Positions 1-10,191 of a stretch of DNA of 64,000 nucleotides are shown here, in pieces. Source of the DNA: Pyropia yezoensis (Eukaryota > Rhodophyta > Bangiophyceae > Bangiales > Bangiaceae). The stretch is taken from NCBI GenBank assembly GCA_009829735.1, contig CM020618.1, forward strand, positions 33,084,894-33,148,893, given 5' to 3'. The translations under genes were made by a program, and so were the position numbers. The notes beneath the pieces are model-generated. The model had not been told where the DNA came from. It worked only from the letters and a program-made list of their open reading frames with translations, and searched no databases. How positions within the stretch are numbered: the first letter of the stretch is position 1; each line of letters starts with the position of its first letter.

Positions 1-1841
1 GGCAGCTCCAAGTCGGAACCGTCGCGTCCCTCACGGTCGCGCAAGTGGCGCCGACCGTGGCCACTTTTCTGCCTGGTCTTGCGCGCAAGTTTGCGACGCA
101 GACGCTGGACAGACTCCGTCTCCGACGGGGTAGAGGACTCCGAGACGGAGTAAGACAACTCGTCTTCCGACACGGAGGGAGAGCGCCGAGAGTGTCGGCG
201 ACGACGGCGAGGAGGCGAGTATGCCCGGCTCGCGCGACGTTTGCCACGCCCAAGTGGGGCTGGCTGGGGCATAATAGCCCCAATACGAGCCAACTCGGCT
301 GTCAAAAACTCCGCCACCGACTCGCAACTCGCGGTCGCTACTGCAGTACGAACGCGCTCCTCAAGTTGAGGAGTCTCGGAACTCTGTAGGGTTGCGGTCG
401 ACGCGGCCAACCAGGAAATGGTGCGAACCAACGTGGTGATCATCATCTCTGAAGTTAGAGGCGTGGCTGGTAACACCAACTTGGGGTATACCGTCAGGAG
501 GGTGGCCCCCAAGTTGGGGGACACCGGGGTGGAAGACTCCACGGCCACGCTGATCGGGATGTTCCCGTGAGGTTGGAAAGGAACCGGAGGAAGCGGAGGG
601 GCCCGCCGAGGTGGCGGTACCCGGGTGTAACTGCGACCCCGACTTGGGGCTCCCGCAGTGGGTTGAGTCATGTGGTCATCATAGGACGGCACGGCCATAA
701 CTATGGGCTTGTCCGGGGGTGGCGCAGTGTGGCGATCCACCCCCGGGGCATACGGGTAGTCCCCGATGCCCAACCCCTCTCGTAGGACCACACGGCCGTC
801 GTGAAGTTCACGAGCGACCCACACGAACTGGCGAAGTGCGCCATCGTCCTTGGGCCCACGAGTGGGGCGGCGCAACTTGTGCTCAATGCTCTCCCACTCG
901 ATAAACTTATGGAGCCGGAGCATCTCCTCAAGTAGAGTGAGTTGTCCTGATGAGCACCCCTCAGCAACTAGCTCAGGGGTGAGCTGCTCCAAACCCTGGA
1001 TGAGCCGGAGGGGGAGATGCCAGAGCATCCCCCGCCGCTGAACACAGGACACCCAGGTCGACATGACCTCGAGGAGCCACTGGGTGGCCAACATGGCCCA
1101 CACCAGGTGATCAGGGGCAGCCGTCAACATGACGGAGCCGAAGTGGTCAAGCAACCGGGGCAACAACGCCGGGAACCCGTAGGGGACCTCAACTTGAGGC
1201 CACCACTCGGGCTTCTTCGGATAGTACTGCTCCTTACTGGCAGCAGACTGTTGAGGAAACTCAAGTTGAGCCGAGGTCACCAAGTAGGGACCTCGCCGGA
1301 AGTCCTTCTCCATCCGCACATCAAAGTGATGAGTGTGTGGATCGGCCTCGTGGAGGTACGGTGGGCGAGTTGCCACAGCGTCCCACGTGAAGGTCGGCAA
1401 GTCGCCGGGACCCGGGATAGTTCCTCCGCGGTCCACCATGGCCTTGGCACGTTGGACGTCTTCAACCTCCTCGTCGTCCAGGAAGGCAAACTGGTCCGTC
1501 CTGAAGCCGGCCGGGAACCCGACCCTACGGGGATACTTCTCCCGTAGGCGGTCCCATACCCGGCCCATCGCCGCGCCAAGTCGGCCACAGCGAAGAACAG
1601 TCAACCCCTCCTCGTAAAGAGGCCAAGCGGGGTAAAACCACCGCCCCAAGGCCTCACGCGGGACAACTTGTCCCGCCTCCGGGGGAGATCCCGCCGTCAA
1701 CCCAAAGCCGGGTGACGCGGGAGTCCCGTCCCCCGGAGCGATCGCGGAGCCCCCGCCGGAAGTCTCGGCGGGCGCTGCACCGTATGAGGTGTTTTCCATA
1801 CGTCCATCGAAGGAGTCCGTCTCCACCCCCGGGGTCGCCAT
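1..1841 (-). CDS. Retrotransposon antisense ORF, unknown protein, intact copy (A1, C-terminus off window)
   Basis: An open frame runs on the - strand from ATG 1841 to the window edge without a stop (613 codons, C-terminus missing). The start has a good context (GAGCCATGGCG). The first ~70 residues are Gly/Pro/Ala-rich. Residues ~75-390 look globular, rich in Trp and Leu, with helical stretches. The tail is strongly Arg/Ser-rich (PPRRRRRHSRRSPSVSEDE) and resembles an RS domain. I do not recognise a family: there are no zinc knuckle, protease or polymerase motifs, and it does not resemble the gag of elements B or C. It lies antisense to the retroelement, inward of the 3' LTR. Copy A2 has the same frame with one nonsense codon, so the frame was kept open until recently. 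Confidence 0.72.
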   Translation of the reverse strand, partial: MATPGVETDSFDGRMENTSYGAAPAETSGGGSAIAPGDGTPASPGFGLTAGSPPEAGQVVPREALGRWFYPAWPLYEEGLTVLRCGRLGAAMGRVWDRLREKYPRRVGFPAGFRTDQFAFLDDEEVEDVQRAKAMVDRGGTIPGPGDLPTFTWDAVATRPPYLHEADPHTHHFDVRMEKDFRRGPYLVTSAQLEFPQQSAASKEQYYPKKPEWWPQVEVPYGFPALLPRLLDHFGSVMLTAAPDHLVWAMLATQWLLEVMSTWVSCVQRRGMLWHLPLRLIQGLEQLTPELVAEGCSSGQLTLLEEMLRLHKFIEWESIEHKLRRPTRGPKDDGALRQFVWVARELHDGRVVLREGLGIGDYPYAPGVDRHTAPPPDKPIVMAVPSYDDHMTQPTAGAPSRGRSYTRVPPPRRAPPLPPVPFQPHGNIPISVAVESSTPVSPNLGATLLTVYPKLVLPATPLTSEMMITTLVRTISWLAASTATLQSSETPQLEERVRTAVATASCESVAEFLTAELARIGAIMPQPAPLGRGKRRASRAYSPPRRRRRHSRRSPSVSEDELSYSVSESSTPSETESVQRLRRKLARKTRQKSGHGRRHLRDREGRDGSDLEL

Positions 1842-2166
1842 GGCTCTCCCCAAGTTGGGGAGAGACGCTCTGGCTATCGCAGCACGAGACCCGCCTCGAG
1901 TTGAGGGGGACTCGGATCGTGGGTATACGGGTGGCCTCCCCAGCGTGGGGCGGCCCAGTGGAAGGTGAAGGGGAGGTGGTGGTGATGGTGAAGTGTGAAC
2001 TGAGGAGAGCAAGCTGCCGAGTGGGCAAGCTTGAGGAGAGGGGCGGTCAACGTGACCGCCTCCACATCCGTGTTACGTACTCGATGGGGGACAGCAAGTC
2101 GCGCCCCCAACGCCGAGACGTGCGTTTACGCACCCCCTCACAGGGCCGACCGGGTCGGTCGGAACT

Positions 2167-2179
2167 GAGGAGAGGGGAG
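2167..2179 (+). promoter_or_regulatory. Polypurine tract of element A1
   Basis: The purine run GAGGAGAGGGGAG ends directly at the LTR start TGTGGCAG, as expected for the plus-strand primer of an LTR element. It fixes the element orientation as + and the LTR as the 3' LTR. Confidence 0.8.
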
Positions 2180-2648
2180 TGTGGCAGTATTGACCCCCAG
2201 GTAGGGGGGCAACACGTGCCATTCAAGGGGCGGCAGGCCACTAGCCTGATCCGTTCCTCCCCCTGCATTTGGGTCCATATTCCCTAAGTTTGGGATAGTT
2301 AGCTTAGTAGTAAATCCAACTTGGATTTGAGGGTTTTCTGCATTTATCGTCTTGAATTTTCGTGTGGCCCGGTGGGCAGGTGCTGGGGTGGGAGATTCTG
2401 AGTGGCGAGATTCTGAGGGGACCCTGGGGGGATAAGGGGAGGGACAGCGGGGCTTGGCCCTGCGTCCCCGTCCCGACCAAGAAACTGTTGGACCACACAC
2501 CATCCTCTTGTTTGTCCGTGGGGGGTTTGCCCCACAACAGGGACAGAGTGTGTGCGACTTGCACTTCTTCCAATTCCCCCGACACGGGAGGAAGCCCTAG
2601 CACACCGCCCCAACTTGGGTGCCGTGTGTGCTTGTGGTTTTTGCCACA
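2180..2648 (+). repeat. 3' LTR of element A1 (469 bp)
   Basis: The LTR starts TGTGGCA and ends TGCCACA, giving the TG...CA ends and a 7-bp terminal inverted repeat. It has the same length and ends as the LTR at 7788-8256. It is also homologous to the interrupted LTR of element C (21763-17862), which reads in the opposite orientation. The next base, 2649, is already RT coding sequence of another element. Confidence 0.85.
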
Positions 2649-5394
2649 GTTATCGTCCCCAAAGTTGATGGGACCCCACGGTTCTGTATCGACTACCGTA
2701 AGCTCAACGAGAGCACGGTGAAGGACAGTTATCCCCTACTTAGGATGGATGACTGTCTGGACTCTCTGGGGGAGGCAAACGTGTTCTCTACCCTGGACTG
2801 TGACGCGGGGTACTGGTAAATTCCCATTGCCCCGGAGGACAGGCATAAAACTACCTTTACCTGTCACTGTGGTACCTACCAATGCAAGCGAGTACCGTTT
2901 GGACTGTGGAACGCGCCGGCAACTTTCCAGCGCGCTATGGACATGATTCTGGCCGGAGTACGGTGGCAGATCTGTCTCGTGTACCTAGACGATATCATTG
3001 TGATCTCCCGAAGTCCGGAGGAACACATTGGCCATCTTGGCCAGGTGTTCAAGCTACTTGCTGACGCCGGTGTGTCACTGAAGGCGAGTAAGTGCCACCT
3101 CTTCACTCAAGAGGTGGAGTACTTGGGACATGTTGTCCGTCCGGGGCGCCTCAGTGTCAACGAGAAGATCTTGAGGGCCATCAGTAAGGCTCAGTACCCC
3201 CGGACCCGGACCCAAATGAGGAGCTTCCTCGGGATGTGTAACGTGTACCGACGTTTCACCAAGGGCTTCGCCAAGGAGGCGAAGCCGTTGAATGAGCTAG
3301 TTAGCTCAACGCTACCGAAGAACCTGCCTCCCCCGAGTCGGGTGGAGCAGGAATCCTTTGAGACTCTTCGGGATCTTCTGCTGAAGCCCCCCATCTTGGC
3401 TATTCCCAGGTTGCGAGGCCACTACATCCTGGATGTGGACGCTAGCTACGACCAACTTGGTTGTGTGTTGCTTCAGCAGCAGGCTGACAAGGAGTACTTG
3501 CCGGTGGGATACTTCAGCAAGGGGCTGAACTCGGCCGAGAAGAACTACGGAGTCACCTAGTTGGAAGGACTCGCAGTGGTGTGGGCGGTGACGTCATTTC
3601 GTCACTACCTAGAGGGTGAGAAGTTCCTCATCCGCTGTGACCACCGCGCGTTGCAGTTCATCTTTAAGACGGACTGTACGAACACTCGTCTCAACCGGTG
3701 GAGGGTGCGACTGGCACCCTTCAACTTTGATATTGAGTACCGACCTGGCAGGCAACATGCCCTTGCCGACGGCCTTTCTCGGGTACCTACCGAGGGGCTG
3801 GACACTAACCCAGTCGATGAGGACATCCCCATCGTGGGGGTAGTCACGCGCTCGGGTCAGGCGTTGAACCCCGAGGCGCCAGGGAACAAGAAGTACTTGC
3901 CCCTGTCCCTGGACGAGGTGGTGAAGGCCCAGGCCGAGGATCCCTTCTGCAAGTCGCAGAGGGATATACTGGATACGGTGGTTGAGACGCGCTTCTTTCT
4001 GGGAGACGATGGCCTCCTCATGAGGAGGGGGGTATTCCAGGGGACCGAACAACTTGTCGTCCCCGCATCCCTCAAGGACAGTATCCTTGAGAGGGAGCAC
4101 AACGCTCCAACGGGTGGACACCTGGGGTCTAGTAAACTGTACCAGACCCTGAGGATCAGGTACTACTGGCCGTCCATGGTGGTGGACATCTACAGTTGGG
4201 TGGCTGCCTGCACAAGTTGTGCACAGAATCGTCTGATGGAACGGCGGCCTACTACGGCTATGCTATTGTTCCCGGCCAAGGAGCCCTTCGCCGCGTTGGC
4301 GATGGACATCCTTGGGCCACTGCCCGTGACCGAGGAGGGCAACCAGTACCTCCTGGTCATCTGTGACCGCTTCACGAAACTTACGCGAGCGATCCCACTG
4401 GCAGAGATCACGGCCATGTCGGTCGTGTCAGCCTTCCTAGATCACTGGGTTGCCGCGTATGGCATTCCGGATAGTACACTATCGGACAATGGACCGCAAT
4501 TTGCGTCTGTACTGTTTCAGGGAGTGCTGGACATGTTGGGGGTGCGGGCAAACTATGCCACCCCCTACCACCCACAAACTAATGGGCAGGTGGAGCGCTT
4601 CAACAAAACTATTTTTCGGCAGGTGCGCCACTATGTGAGTGAGCACGTGAAAACGTGGGACCAATATATTTCTATCCTTACTACTGCCTACAATTCGCAG
4701 GTTCACTCATCTACAGGGGAAGTACCCCTCGCTTTTCTGACCCCCCGCCGCGTGCGGTCTATTGCCGTGCGGCGGCCGCTCCCAACTAGGGAGGATGGTG
4801 GCAGGACGCCTACTCCTACTGAGAGTAAGGCGGAGTTCGCTGCTAGGCTTGAAAACCCCATCCCTTAAGTCAGGGCTGAGATGGACAAGGCACAAAAGCG
4901 CTATAAGCGTACCTTTGACAAAGGTGCGCAATGCTAAGCATGTCCCCGAGCAGGGTGACTGGGTACTGGTTCCTTCACACACCCCGACTGGGGGTAAGTT
5001 GGTACTCCAGACGAAGGGGCCGGACCAGGTCCTTCGTACTGATGGGCGGCGCTTCACCATCGAAAGTGACGATGGGGTCCGCACAGTGAACGGACAGAAC
5101 GTGGTCAAAGTTGCACCACCGCCTGCAGGCGACCCAGCTTGGGCACGGGCGCTGGAAGCGTGGCGTCTCCTCTCACTGCCTGCGGCCAAACAGGGCCCGC
5201 AGGAGTACGTGTTCGATAAGTTCATCGACCACGGCTGGGATGAGGACACTAACCGCCTCATGTTGAGGGTGCGTTGGCTCGGCTACAAAGCCAAGGATGA
5301 TACGTGGGAGTATGTGGAGGACCTTCCCGCTGAGAAGGTCCGGGCATACTGTGCCCGGAATGAGATAGACCCTGACAGCCCCCCCTCAACGTGA
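2649..5394 (+). pseudogene. Ty3/gypsy pol, decayed: RT, RNase H, integrase, chromodomain
   Basis: One frame from 2649 carries RT (VIVPKVDGTPRFCIDYR, then YLDDIIVIS around 2983-3009), RNase H (DVDAS near 3436; TDCTNTRLNRWR and ADGLSR), a zinc-binding integrase N-domain (HxxxxGGH...CTSCAQNR) and the DDE core (MDILGPLP, LSDNGPQF, HPQTNGQVERFNK). A C-terminal chromodomain (FDKFIDHGWDE ... VRWLGYKAKDDTWEYVEDLP) then reads in another frame. Lesions: TAA at 2817-2819 in YW(stop)IPI, where related elements have Gln; TAG at 3558-3560 between RNase H subregions; TAA at 4866-4868; and a frameshift near 4918-4935. The enzyme cannot be made as a whole. The chromodomain places the element in the chromovirus clade, whose integrases are guided to methylated-histone chromatin. 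Confidence 0.93.
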
Positions 5395-5523
5395 GGGAAG
5401 GCCGAGCAACAGTGCCACGAGAGTGCTTCAAGTCGAAGTGGTACGCAGAGTGGCTTTTAACTACAGCCCTAACCCTCACACTCTCACAACAAAGGCAGCT
5501 GCCAACTAGGCATGCATGCTAGA

Positions 5524-7449
5524 CTATCCGACCCCACGGCCCTCGCCTTCACGTGGAGGCGAGCGGCGAGACCCACGGCGATAACGCTCCCCACCAGTCG
5601 GAGGGGCCGGCGACTCCAAGTCGGAACCGTCGCGCCCCTCACGGTCGCGCAAGTGGCGACGACCGCGGCTGCTCTTCTGCTTAGTCTTGCGCACAAGTTG
5701 GCGACGCAGACGCCGGACCGACTCCGACTCTGACGGAGTAGAGGACTCCGAGACGGAGTAAGACAACTCGTCTTCCGACACGGAGGGAGAGCGCCGGGAG
5801 CGTCGGCGACGACGGCGAGGAGGCGAGTATGCCCGGCTCCCGCGACGTTTGCCACGCCCAAGTGGGGCTGGCTGGGGCATAATAGCTCCAATGCGAGCCA
5901 ACTTGGCCGTCATAAACTCCGCCACCGACTCGCAGCTCGCGGTCGCTACTGCCGTAGGAACGTGCTCCTCAAGTTGAGGAGTCTCGGAAGTTTGAAGGGT
6001 TGCGGTCGACGCGGCCAACCAGGAGATGGTGCGCACCAACGTGGTGATCATCATCTCTGAAGTTAGAGGCGTGGCTGGTAACACCAACTTGGGGTATACC
6101 GTCAGAAGGGTGGCCCCAAAGTTGGGGGACACCGGGGTGGACGACTCAACGGCCACGCTAATCGGGATGTCCCCGTGCGGCTGGTAGGGGACAGGAGGAA
6201 GCGGAGGGCCACGCCGAGGGGGCGGTGCCCGGATGTAACTGCGACCCCTACTCGGGGCCCCCGCAGTGGGTTAAGTCATATGGTCACCATGTGAGGGCAC
6301 GGCCACAACTATGGCCTTGTCCGGGGGTGGCGCAGTGTGGCGATCCACCCCCGGGGCATACGGGTAGTCCCCGATGCCCAACCCCTCTCGTAGTACCACA
6401 CGGCCGTCGTGAAGTTCACGAGCGACCCACACGAACTGGCGAAGTGCGCCATCGTCCTTGGGCCCACGAGTGGGGCGGCGCAACTTGTGCTCAATGCTCT
6501 CCCACTCGATAAACTTGTGGAGGCGGAGCATCTCCTCAAGTAGAGTGAGTTGTCCTGATGAGCACCCCTCAGCAACTAGCTGAGGGGTGAGCTGTTCCAA
6601 TCCTTGGATAAGCCGGAGGGGAAGATGCCAGAGCATCCCCCGCCGCTGGACACAGGACACCCAGGTCGACATGACCTCGAGGAGCCACTGGGTGGCCAAC
6701 ATGGCCCACACCAGGTGATCTGGGCTAGCCGCCAACATGACGGAGCCGAAGTGGTCGAGCAACCGTGGCACCAACGCAGGGAACCCGTAGGGGACCTCAA
6801 CTTGAGGCCACCACTCGGGCTTCTTCGGGTAGTATTGCTCCTTACTGGCAGCGGACTGCTGCGGAAACTCAAGTTGAGCCGAGGTCACCAAGTAGGGACC
6901 TCGCCGGAAGTCCTTCTCCATCCGCTCATCAAAGTGATGAGTGTGTGGATCGGCCTCGTGAGGGTACGGGCGGCGAGTTGCCACCGCGTCCCAACTAAAG
7001 GTCGGCAAGTCGCGGGGACCCGGGATAGTTCCCCCGTGGTCCACCATAGCCTTGGCCCGCTGAACGTCCTCAACCTTCTCACCGTCGAGGAAGGCAAACT
7101 GGTCCGTCCTGAAGCCGGCCGGGAACCCGACCCTACGGGGATACTTCTCCCGTAGGCGGTCCCATACCCGACCCATCGCTGCGCCAAGTCGGCCACAGCG
7201 AAGAACAGTCAACCCCTCCTCATAAAGAGGCCAAGCGGGGTAAAACCACCGCCCCAAGGCCTCACGCGGGACAACTTGTCCCGCCTCCGGGGGAGATCCC
7301 GCCGTCAACCCAAAGCCGGGTGACGCGGGAGTCCCGTCCCCCGGAGCGATCGCGGAGCCCCCGCCGGAAGTCTCGGCGGGCGCTGCACCGTATGAGGTGT
7401 TTTCCATACGTCCATCGAAGGAGTCCGTCTCCACCCCCGGGGTCGCCAT
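5524..7449 (-). pseudogene. Retrotransposon antisense ORF of A2, one nonsense codon
   Basis: This is the same protein as the antisense ORF of A1: ATG at 7449, stop at 5524, 642 codons. A single in-frame TAA at 6271-6273 follows GDHMT; the A1 copy has CAA (Gln) at that position, so this is a simple C-to-T nonsense change. After the stop the frame continues in register to the Arg/Ser-rich tail (RRRRRRSRRSPSVSEDE) and a basic end. It runs antisense to the retroelement and ends 130 bp from the pol stop. About 325 bp separate its ATG from the polypurine tract and would hold any antisense promoter. Function unknown. A downstream stretch (6156-5524) could still be translated alone. Confidence 0.72.
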
Positions 7450-7774
7450 GGCGTTCCCCCAGTTGGGGAGAGACGCCCTGGCTACAGCGGCACGGGACCG
7501 GCCTCGAGTTGAGGGGGACTCGGATCGTGGGTAGACGGGTGGCCTCCCCAGCGTGGGGCGACCCAGGGGAAAGTGAAGGGGATGTGGTGGTGGTGGTGAA
7601 GTGAGAACCGGGGAGAGCAAGCTGCCAAGTGGGCAAGCTTGAGGAGAGGGGCGGTCAACGTGACAGCCTCCACACCCGCGTTACGTACTCGAGGGGAGAC
7701 AGCAAGTCGCGGCCCCAAGGCCGAGATGTGCGTGTACGCACCCCCTCACAGGGCCGACCGGGTCGGTCGGAACT
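7450..7774. other. Leader region between antisense ORF start and polypurine tract
   Basis: This 325-bp non-coding stretch is conserved in A1 (1842-2166). Reading frames are open here on the - strand but no ATG precedes the chosen start in frame. If the antisense ORF has its own promoter it should be here or in the LTR; I see no clear core promoter element. Confidence 0.4.
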
Positions 7775-7787
7775 GAGGAGAGGGGAG
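7775..7787 (+). promoter_or_regulatory. Polypurine tract of element A2
   Basis: GAGGAGAGGGGAG lies immediately before the LTR start at 7788, identical to the tract of A1. Confidence 0.8.
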
Positions 7788-8256
7788 TGTGGCAGAATTG
7801 ACCCCCAGGTAGGGGGGCAACACGTGCCATGCAAGGGGCGGCAGGCCACTAGCCTGATCCGTTCCTCCCCCTGCATTTGGGTCCGTATTCCCTAAGTTGG
7901 GATAGTTAGCTTAGTAGTAAATCCAACTTGGATTTGAGGGTTTTTCTGCATTTATCGTCTTGAATTTTCGTGTGGCCCGGTGGGCAGGTGCTAGGGTAAG
8001 AGATTCTGAGTGGCGAGATTCTGAGGGGACCCTGGGGGGATAAGGGGAGGGACAGCGGGGCTTGGCCCTGCGTCCCCGTCCCGACCAAGAAACTGTTGGA
8101 CCACACACCATCTTCTGGTTTGTCAGTGGGGGGATTGCCCCACAACAGGGATAGAGTGTGTGCGACTTGCACTTCTTCCGGTTTCCCCGACACGGGAGGC
8201 AGCCCTTGTACACCGCCCCAATTTGGGTGCCGTGTGTGCGAGAGGTTTTTGCCACA
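7788..8256 (+). repeat. 3' LTR of element A2 (469 bp)
   Basis: The LTR begins TGTGGCAG and ends TTTTGCCACA. It has the same length as the A1 LTR, with a few substitutions and two compensating one-base indels. It is about as long as the reconstructed LTR of element C (468 bp) but clearly diverged from it, mostly in the first ~115 bp. Beyond 8256 the sequence differs from that after 2648, which fixes the element end. Confidence 0.88.
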
Positions 8257-8724
8257 GTCCGGAGGGCCCCCTTCCCCACGGATCATCCCTGCCAGCGGGG
8301 CAGGAACCTCCAAGATCCGGGGAAGAGGAGCCCCGCCGGACATCAGTGCCAACACTCACGATCTCCCCAATCTCACAATCACGCAAAATACGCAATCAAA
8401 ATCCAAACCCCAAATGCATCCCATCCCGAAATTTTGACGAACGGCCAATTCCGGTCAGGGGAAATTCCCATACACTGGTAATCCCAACAAGGGCTCCAGA
8501 ACCAATGGCGACCCGGTCCCATCTCCATAGGAGGGGACCAATCGGAAGCCAGTAAAATCCCAAGGGGCCAAATCGGCCCTGTCCTCCGCACTAGGAAGGT
8601 GGGCACAGGGGTGCGACGCAATCTCTACGAGGTCCCCCCACGTGGAGGGCCCATAGGGTCTCTACAATTGGGACGGGAAGCCAACTTCGCAAGAGGTGAC
8701 CAGGCCGGAAGGGGAGGATACACA
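8257..8724. other. Non-coding gap between A2 LTR and element B
   Basis: No ORF and no recognised motif. It could hold the 3' end and LTR of element B, but I found no match to the region upstream of B gag (14642-15245), so no LTR is called. Confidence 0.4.
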
Positions 8725-10191
8725 TCAGGCCCACCGAGGGTCCTGGTCCAGCGTGAGCGCCTCCACCAGGCCCACGTAGTCATCCACCACGGGCTCCTCC
8801 AGCTCCACGACCGGATCACAAAGGTCTTCGAGGGGGCCCCACAGCGCCCTAGTCTCGGCCGACGAGGGGGGCACAGAGACGCCCACTCGGCAACAGTACT
8901 CGGCCACCTTGCGCTCGTCCAGACCGTCGTGCGGCGCACAAGTGTCCTCCTCGGCCGCGTAGCCCCACCAGCGTACAAGCAGCCACAACGTGCCCTCCAC
9001 GTCATACGCGTGGTCCACGAAGCGCTCCCAGGTAAATTGGTGGCCTGTTTCCCGATGGTCCCACGGCACCGCCACGCCCTGCGGCCCACGAAGGACGGTC
9101 GAAGAGTCCGCTTTGTACTTGGGGGTAGGGGCGCGGGCCACGTTGTCCCCACTAACCCGCTCCGGATGGCCATCCATCATGACCGTGAAGGTGTGGTCGT
9201 CGCGTCCCACAATCTGGTAAGGCCCCAGGACCGTCTCGTCCAGCTTCTTGGGGCTCTGGATTTTGGCGTCGATGTAGGCCCATTCCCCCACCCGGAGGGT
9301 CTTGTTCACCGGCCTAACCCGTTTGTCGTAGGCCCGCTTGTATCTTCGTTGGGCGGACGCCAAAGCCTTGCGTACCCGATGGACCAGATTACGTAGGTGG
9401 GCCCGATGATACTCGCGGGCCGCCATTGCCGTCTTGGGTACCTCCTTGGGGTAGGGCGTGGCCGGCATTCGCTCGAGGGAGAGGTTGCGGACCCGCTCTG
9501 GTACCACAAACTGGAGGGGGGCCACACCCGTACTCTCTTGCGGCCGTGAATTGAAGGCCAACGTACGGACAGAGACTAGGTCGTCCCACGACTCTTGGTG
9601 TTCCCACACGTAGGCCCTCAAGTGCGCAACGATGGTCCGGTTGTAGCGCTCCACCTGGCCCTGCGTCTGCGGATGGTAGGTCGTTGAGGTGAGGCGGCGG
9701 ATGCCCAGCATCACACGAAACCCGCGGAAGTAGGCGGAGGTTAGCTGCGGCCCATTGTCCGTCAAGAAGGTGTCCGGTGGGCCGTAACAGGCCACCCACG
9801 TGTCACAAAACGCCGAGGCCACCGTTTCTGCGTCCTCCCTCGGTATTGGGACGACGCGAGTCAGCTTGGAGAAGCGGTCAAAGATGACCAACAGGAATCG
9901 ATTACCGCTGGCCGACACTGGGAAGGGGCCGAGCAAGTCTAAGCATACGTCCGTGAAGGGCTCAGACGCAAGAAATAGGCGGAGGGGCGCGGTCTGTCTT
10001 CGGCCCCTCACCTTGCCATTGGCACAGGCGTTGCAATTGGCTACAAAGATGTAGACATCGGCCACCATAAACTCCCAATAGTAGGCCCGCCGCATGGAGG
10101 TGTACATCTTATTCACCCCCGGGTGGCCAGCCTGGGCCGGGTCGTGCTCCAACGTTAGGACCTCTTGGCGTAGGCCCTCGGGCACATACAC
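8725..10191 (-). pseudogene. Element B integrase with C-terminal chromodomain
   Basis: This 488-codon open stretch has an HHCC zinc domain (residues ~15-60: HDPAQAGHPG ... CNACANGK), the integrase core with LDLLGPFP, LTDNGPQL and HPQTQGQVERYN, and the GPY/F-type region (VLGPYQIVGRDD). A chromodomain-like end follows (FTWERFVDHAYDVEG ... VRWWGYAAEEDT), where the usual TWE is TCA, so one aromatic cage residue appears lost. The first codon is where the frame opens, not a real start: the protein should continue from the RNase H frame upstream, from which it is separated by a frameshift at about 10155-10191. Confidence 0.9.

Larger units (their letters stand above)
1..2648 (+). mobile_element. Ty3/gypsy element A1, 3' part with antisense ORF and 3' LTR
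   Basis: This is the right-hand part of an LTR retrotransposon that continues beyond the left edge. It contains an antisense ORF, a polypurine tract at 2167-2179 and an LTR at 2180-2648. The whole stretch matches 5609-8256 base for base at a constant offset of 5608 with only scattered differences, so A1 and A2 are recent copies of one family. The LTR ends exactly where reverse-transcriptase coding sequence of A2 begins (2649). A1 is therefore read as an insertion into the A2 pol gene, with the left junction and target duplication outside the window. A tandem LTR-LTR arrangement with a deleted gag is the less likely alternative. Confidence 0.8.
2649..8256 (+). mobile_element. Ty3/gypsy chromovirus A2, split by A1
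   Basis: The order on the + strand is RT (N-terminus missing), RNase H, integrase, chromodomain, a 130-bp spacer, an antisense ORF pointing the other way, a polypurine tract and the 3' LTR. The missing 5' LTR, gag, protease and RT N-terminus should lie left of the window, beyond the A1 insertion. Pol and the antisense ORF converge tail to tail (5394 and 5524). An extra ORF between pol and the 3' LTR, sometimes antisense, is known from some plant Ty3 elements; here it is long and uncharacterised. Confidence 0.85.

Noticed and set aside
1..8256. The direct repeat 1-2648 / 5609-8256 as a simple segmental duplication
   Set aside because: Both units end exactly at an LTR with a polypurine tract in front and are followed by unrelated sequence, which is the pattern of two retroelement insertions.
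8257..8724. 3' LTR of element B
   Set aside because: No similarity seen to the region upstream of B gag and no TG...CA unit with a polypurine tract could be defined.
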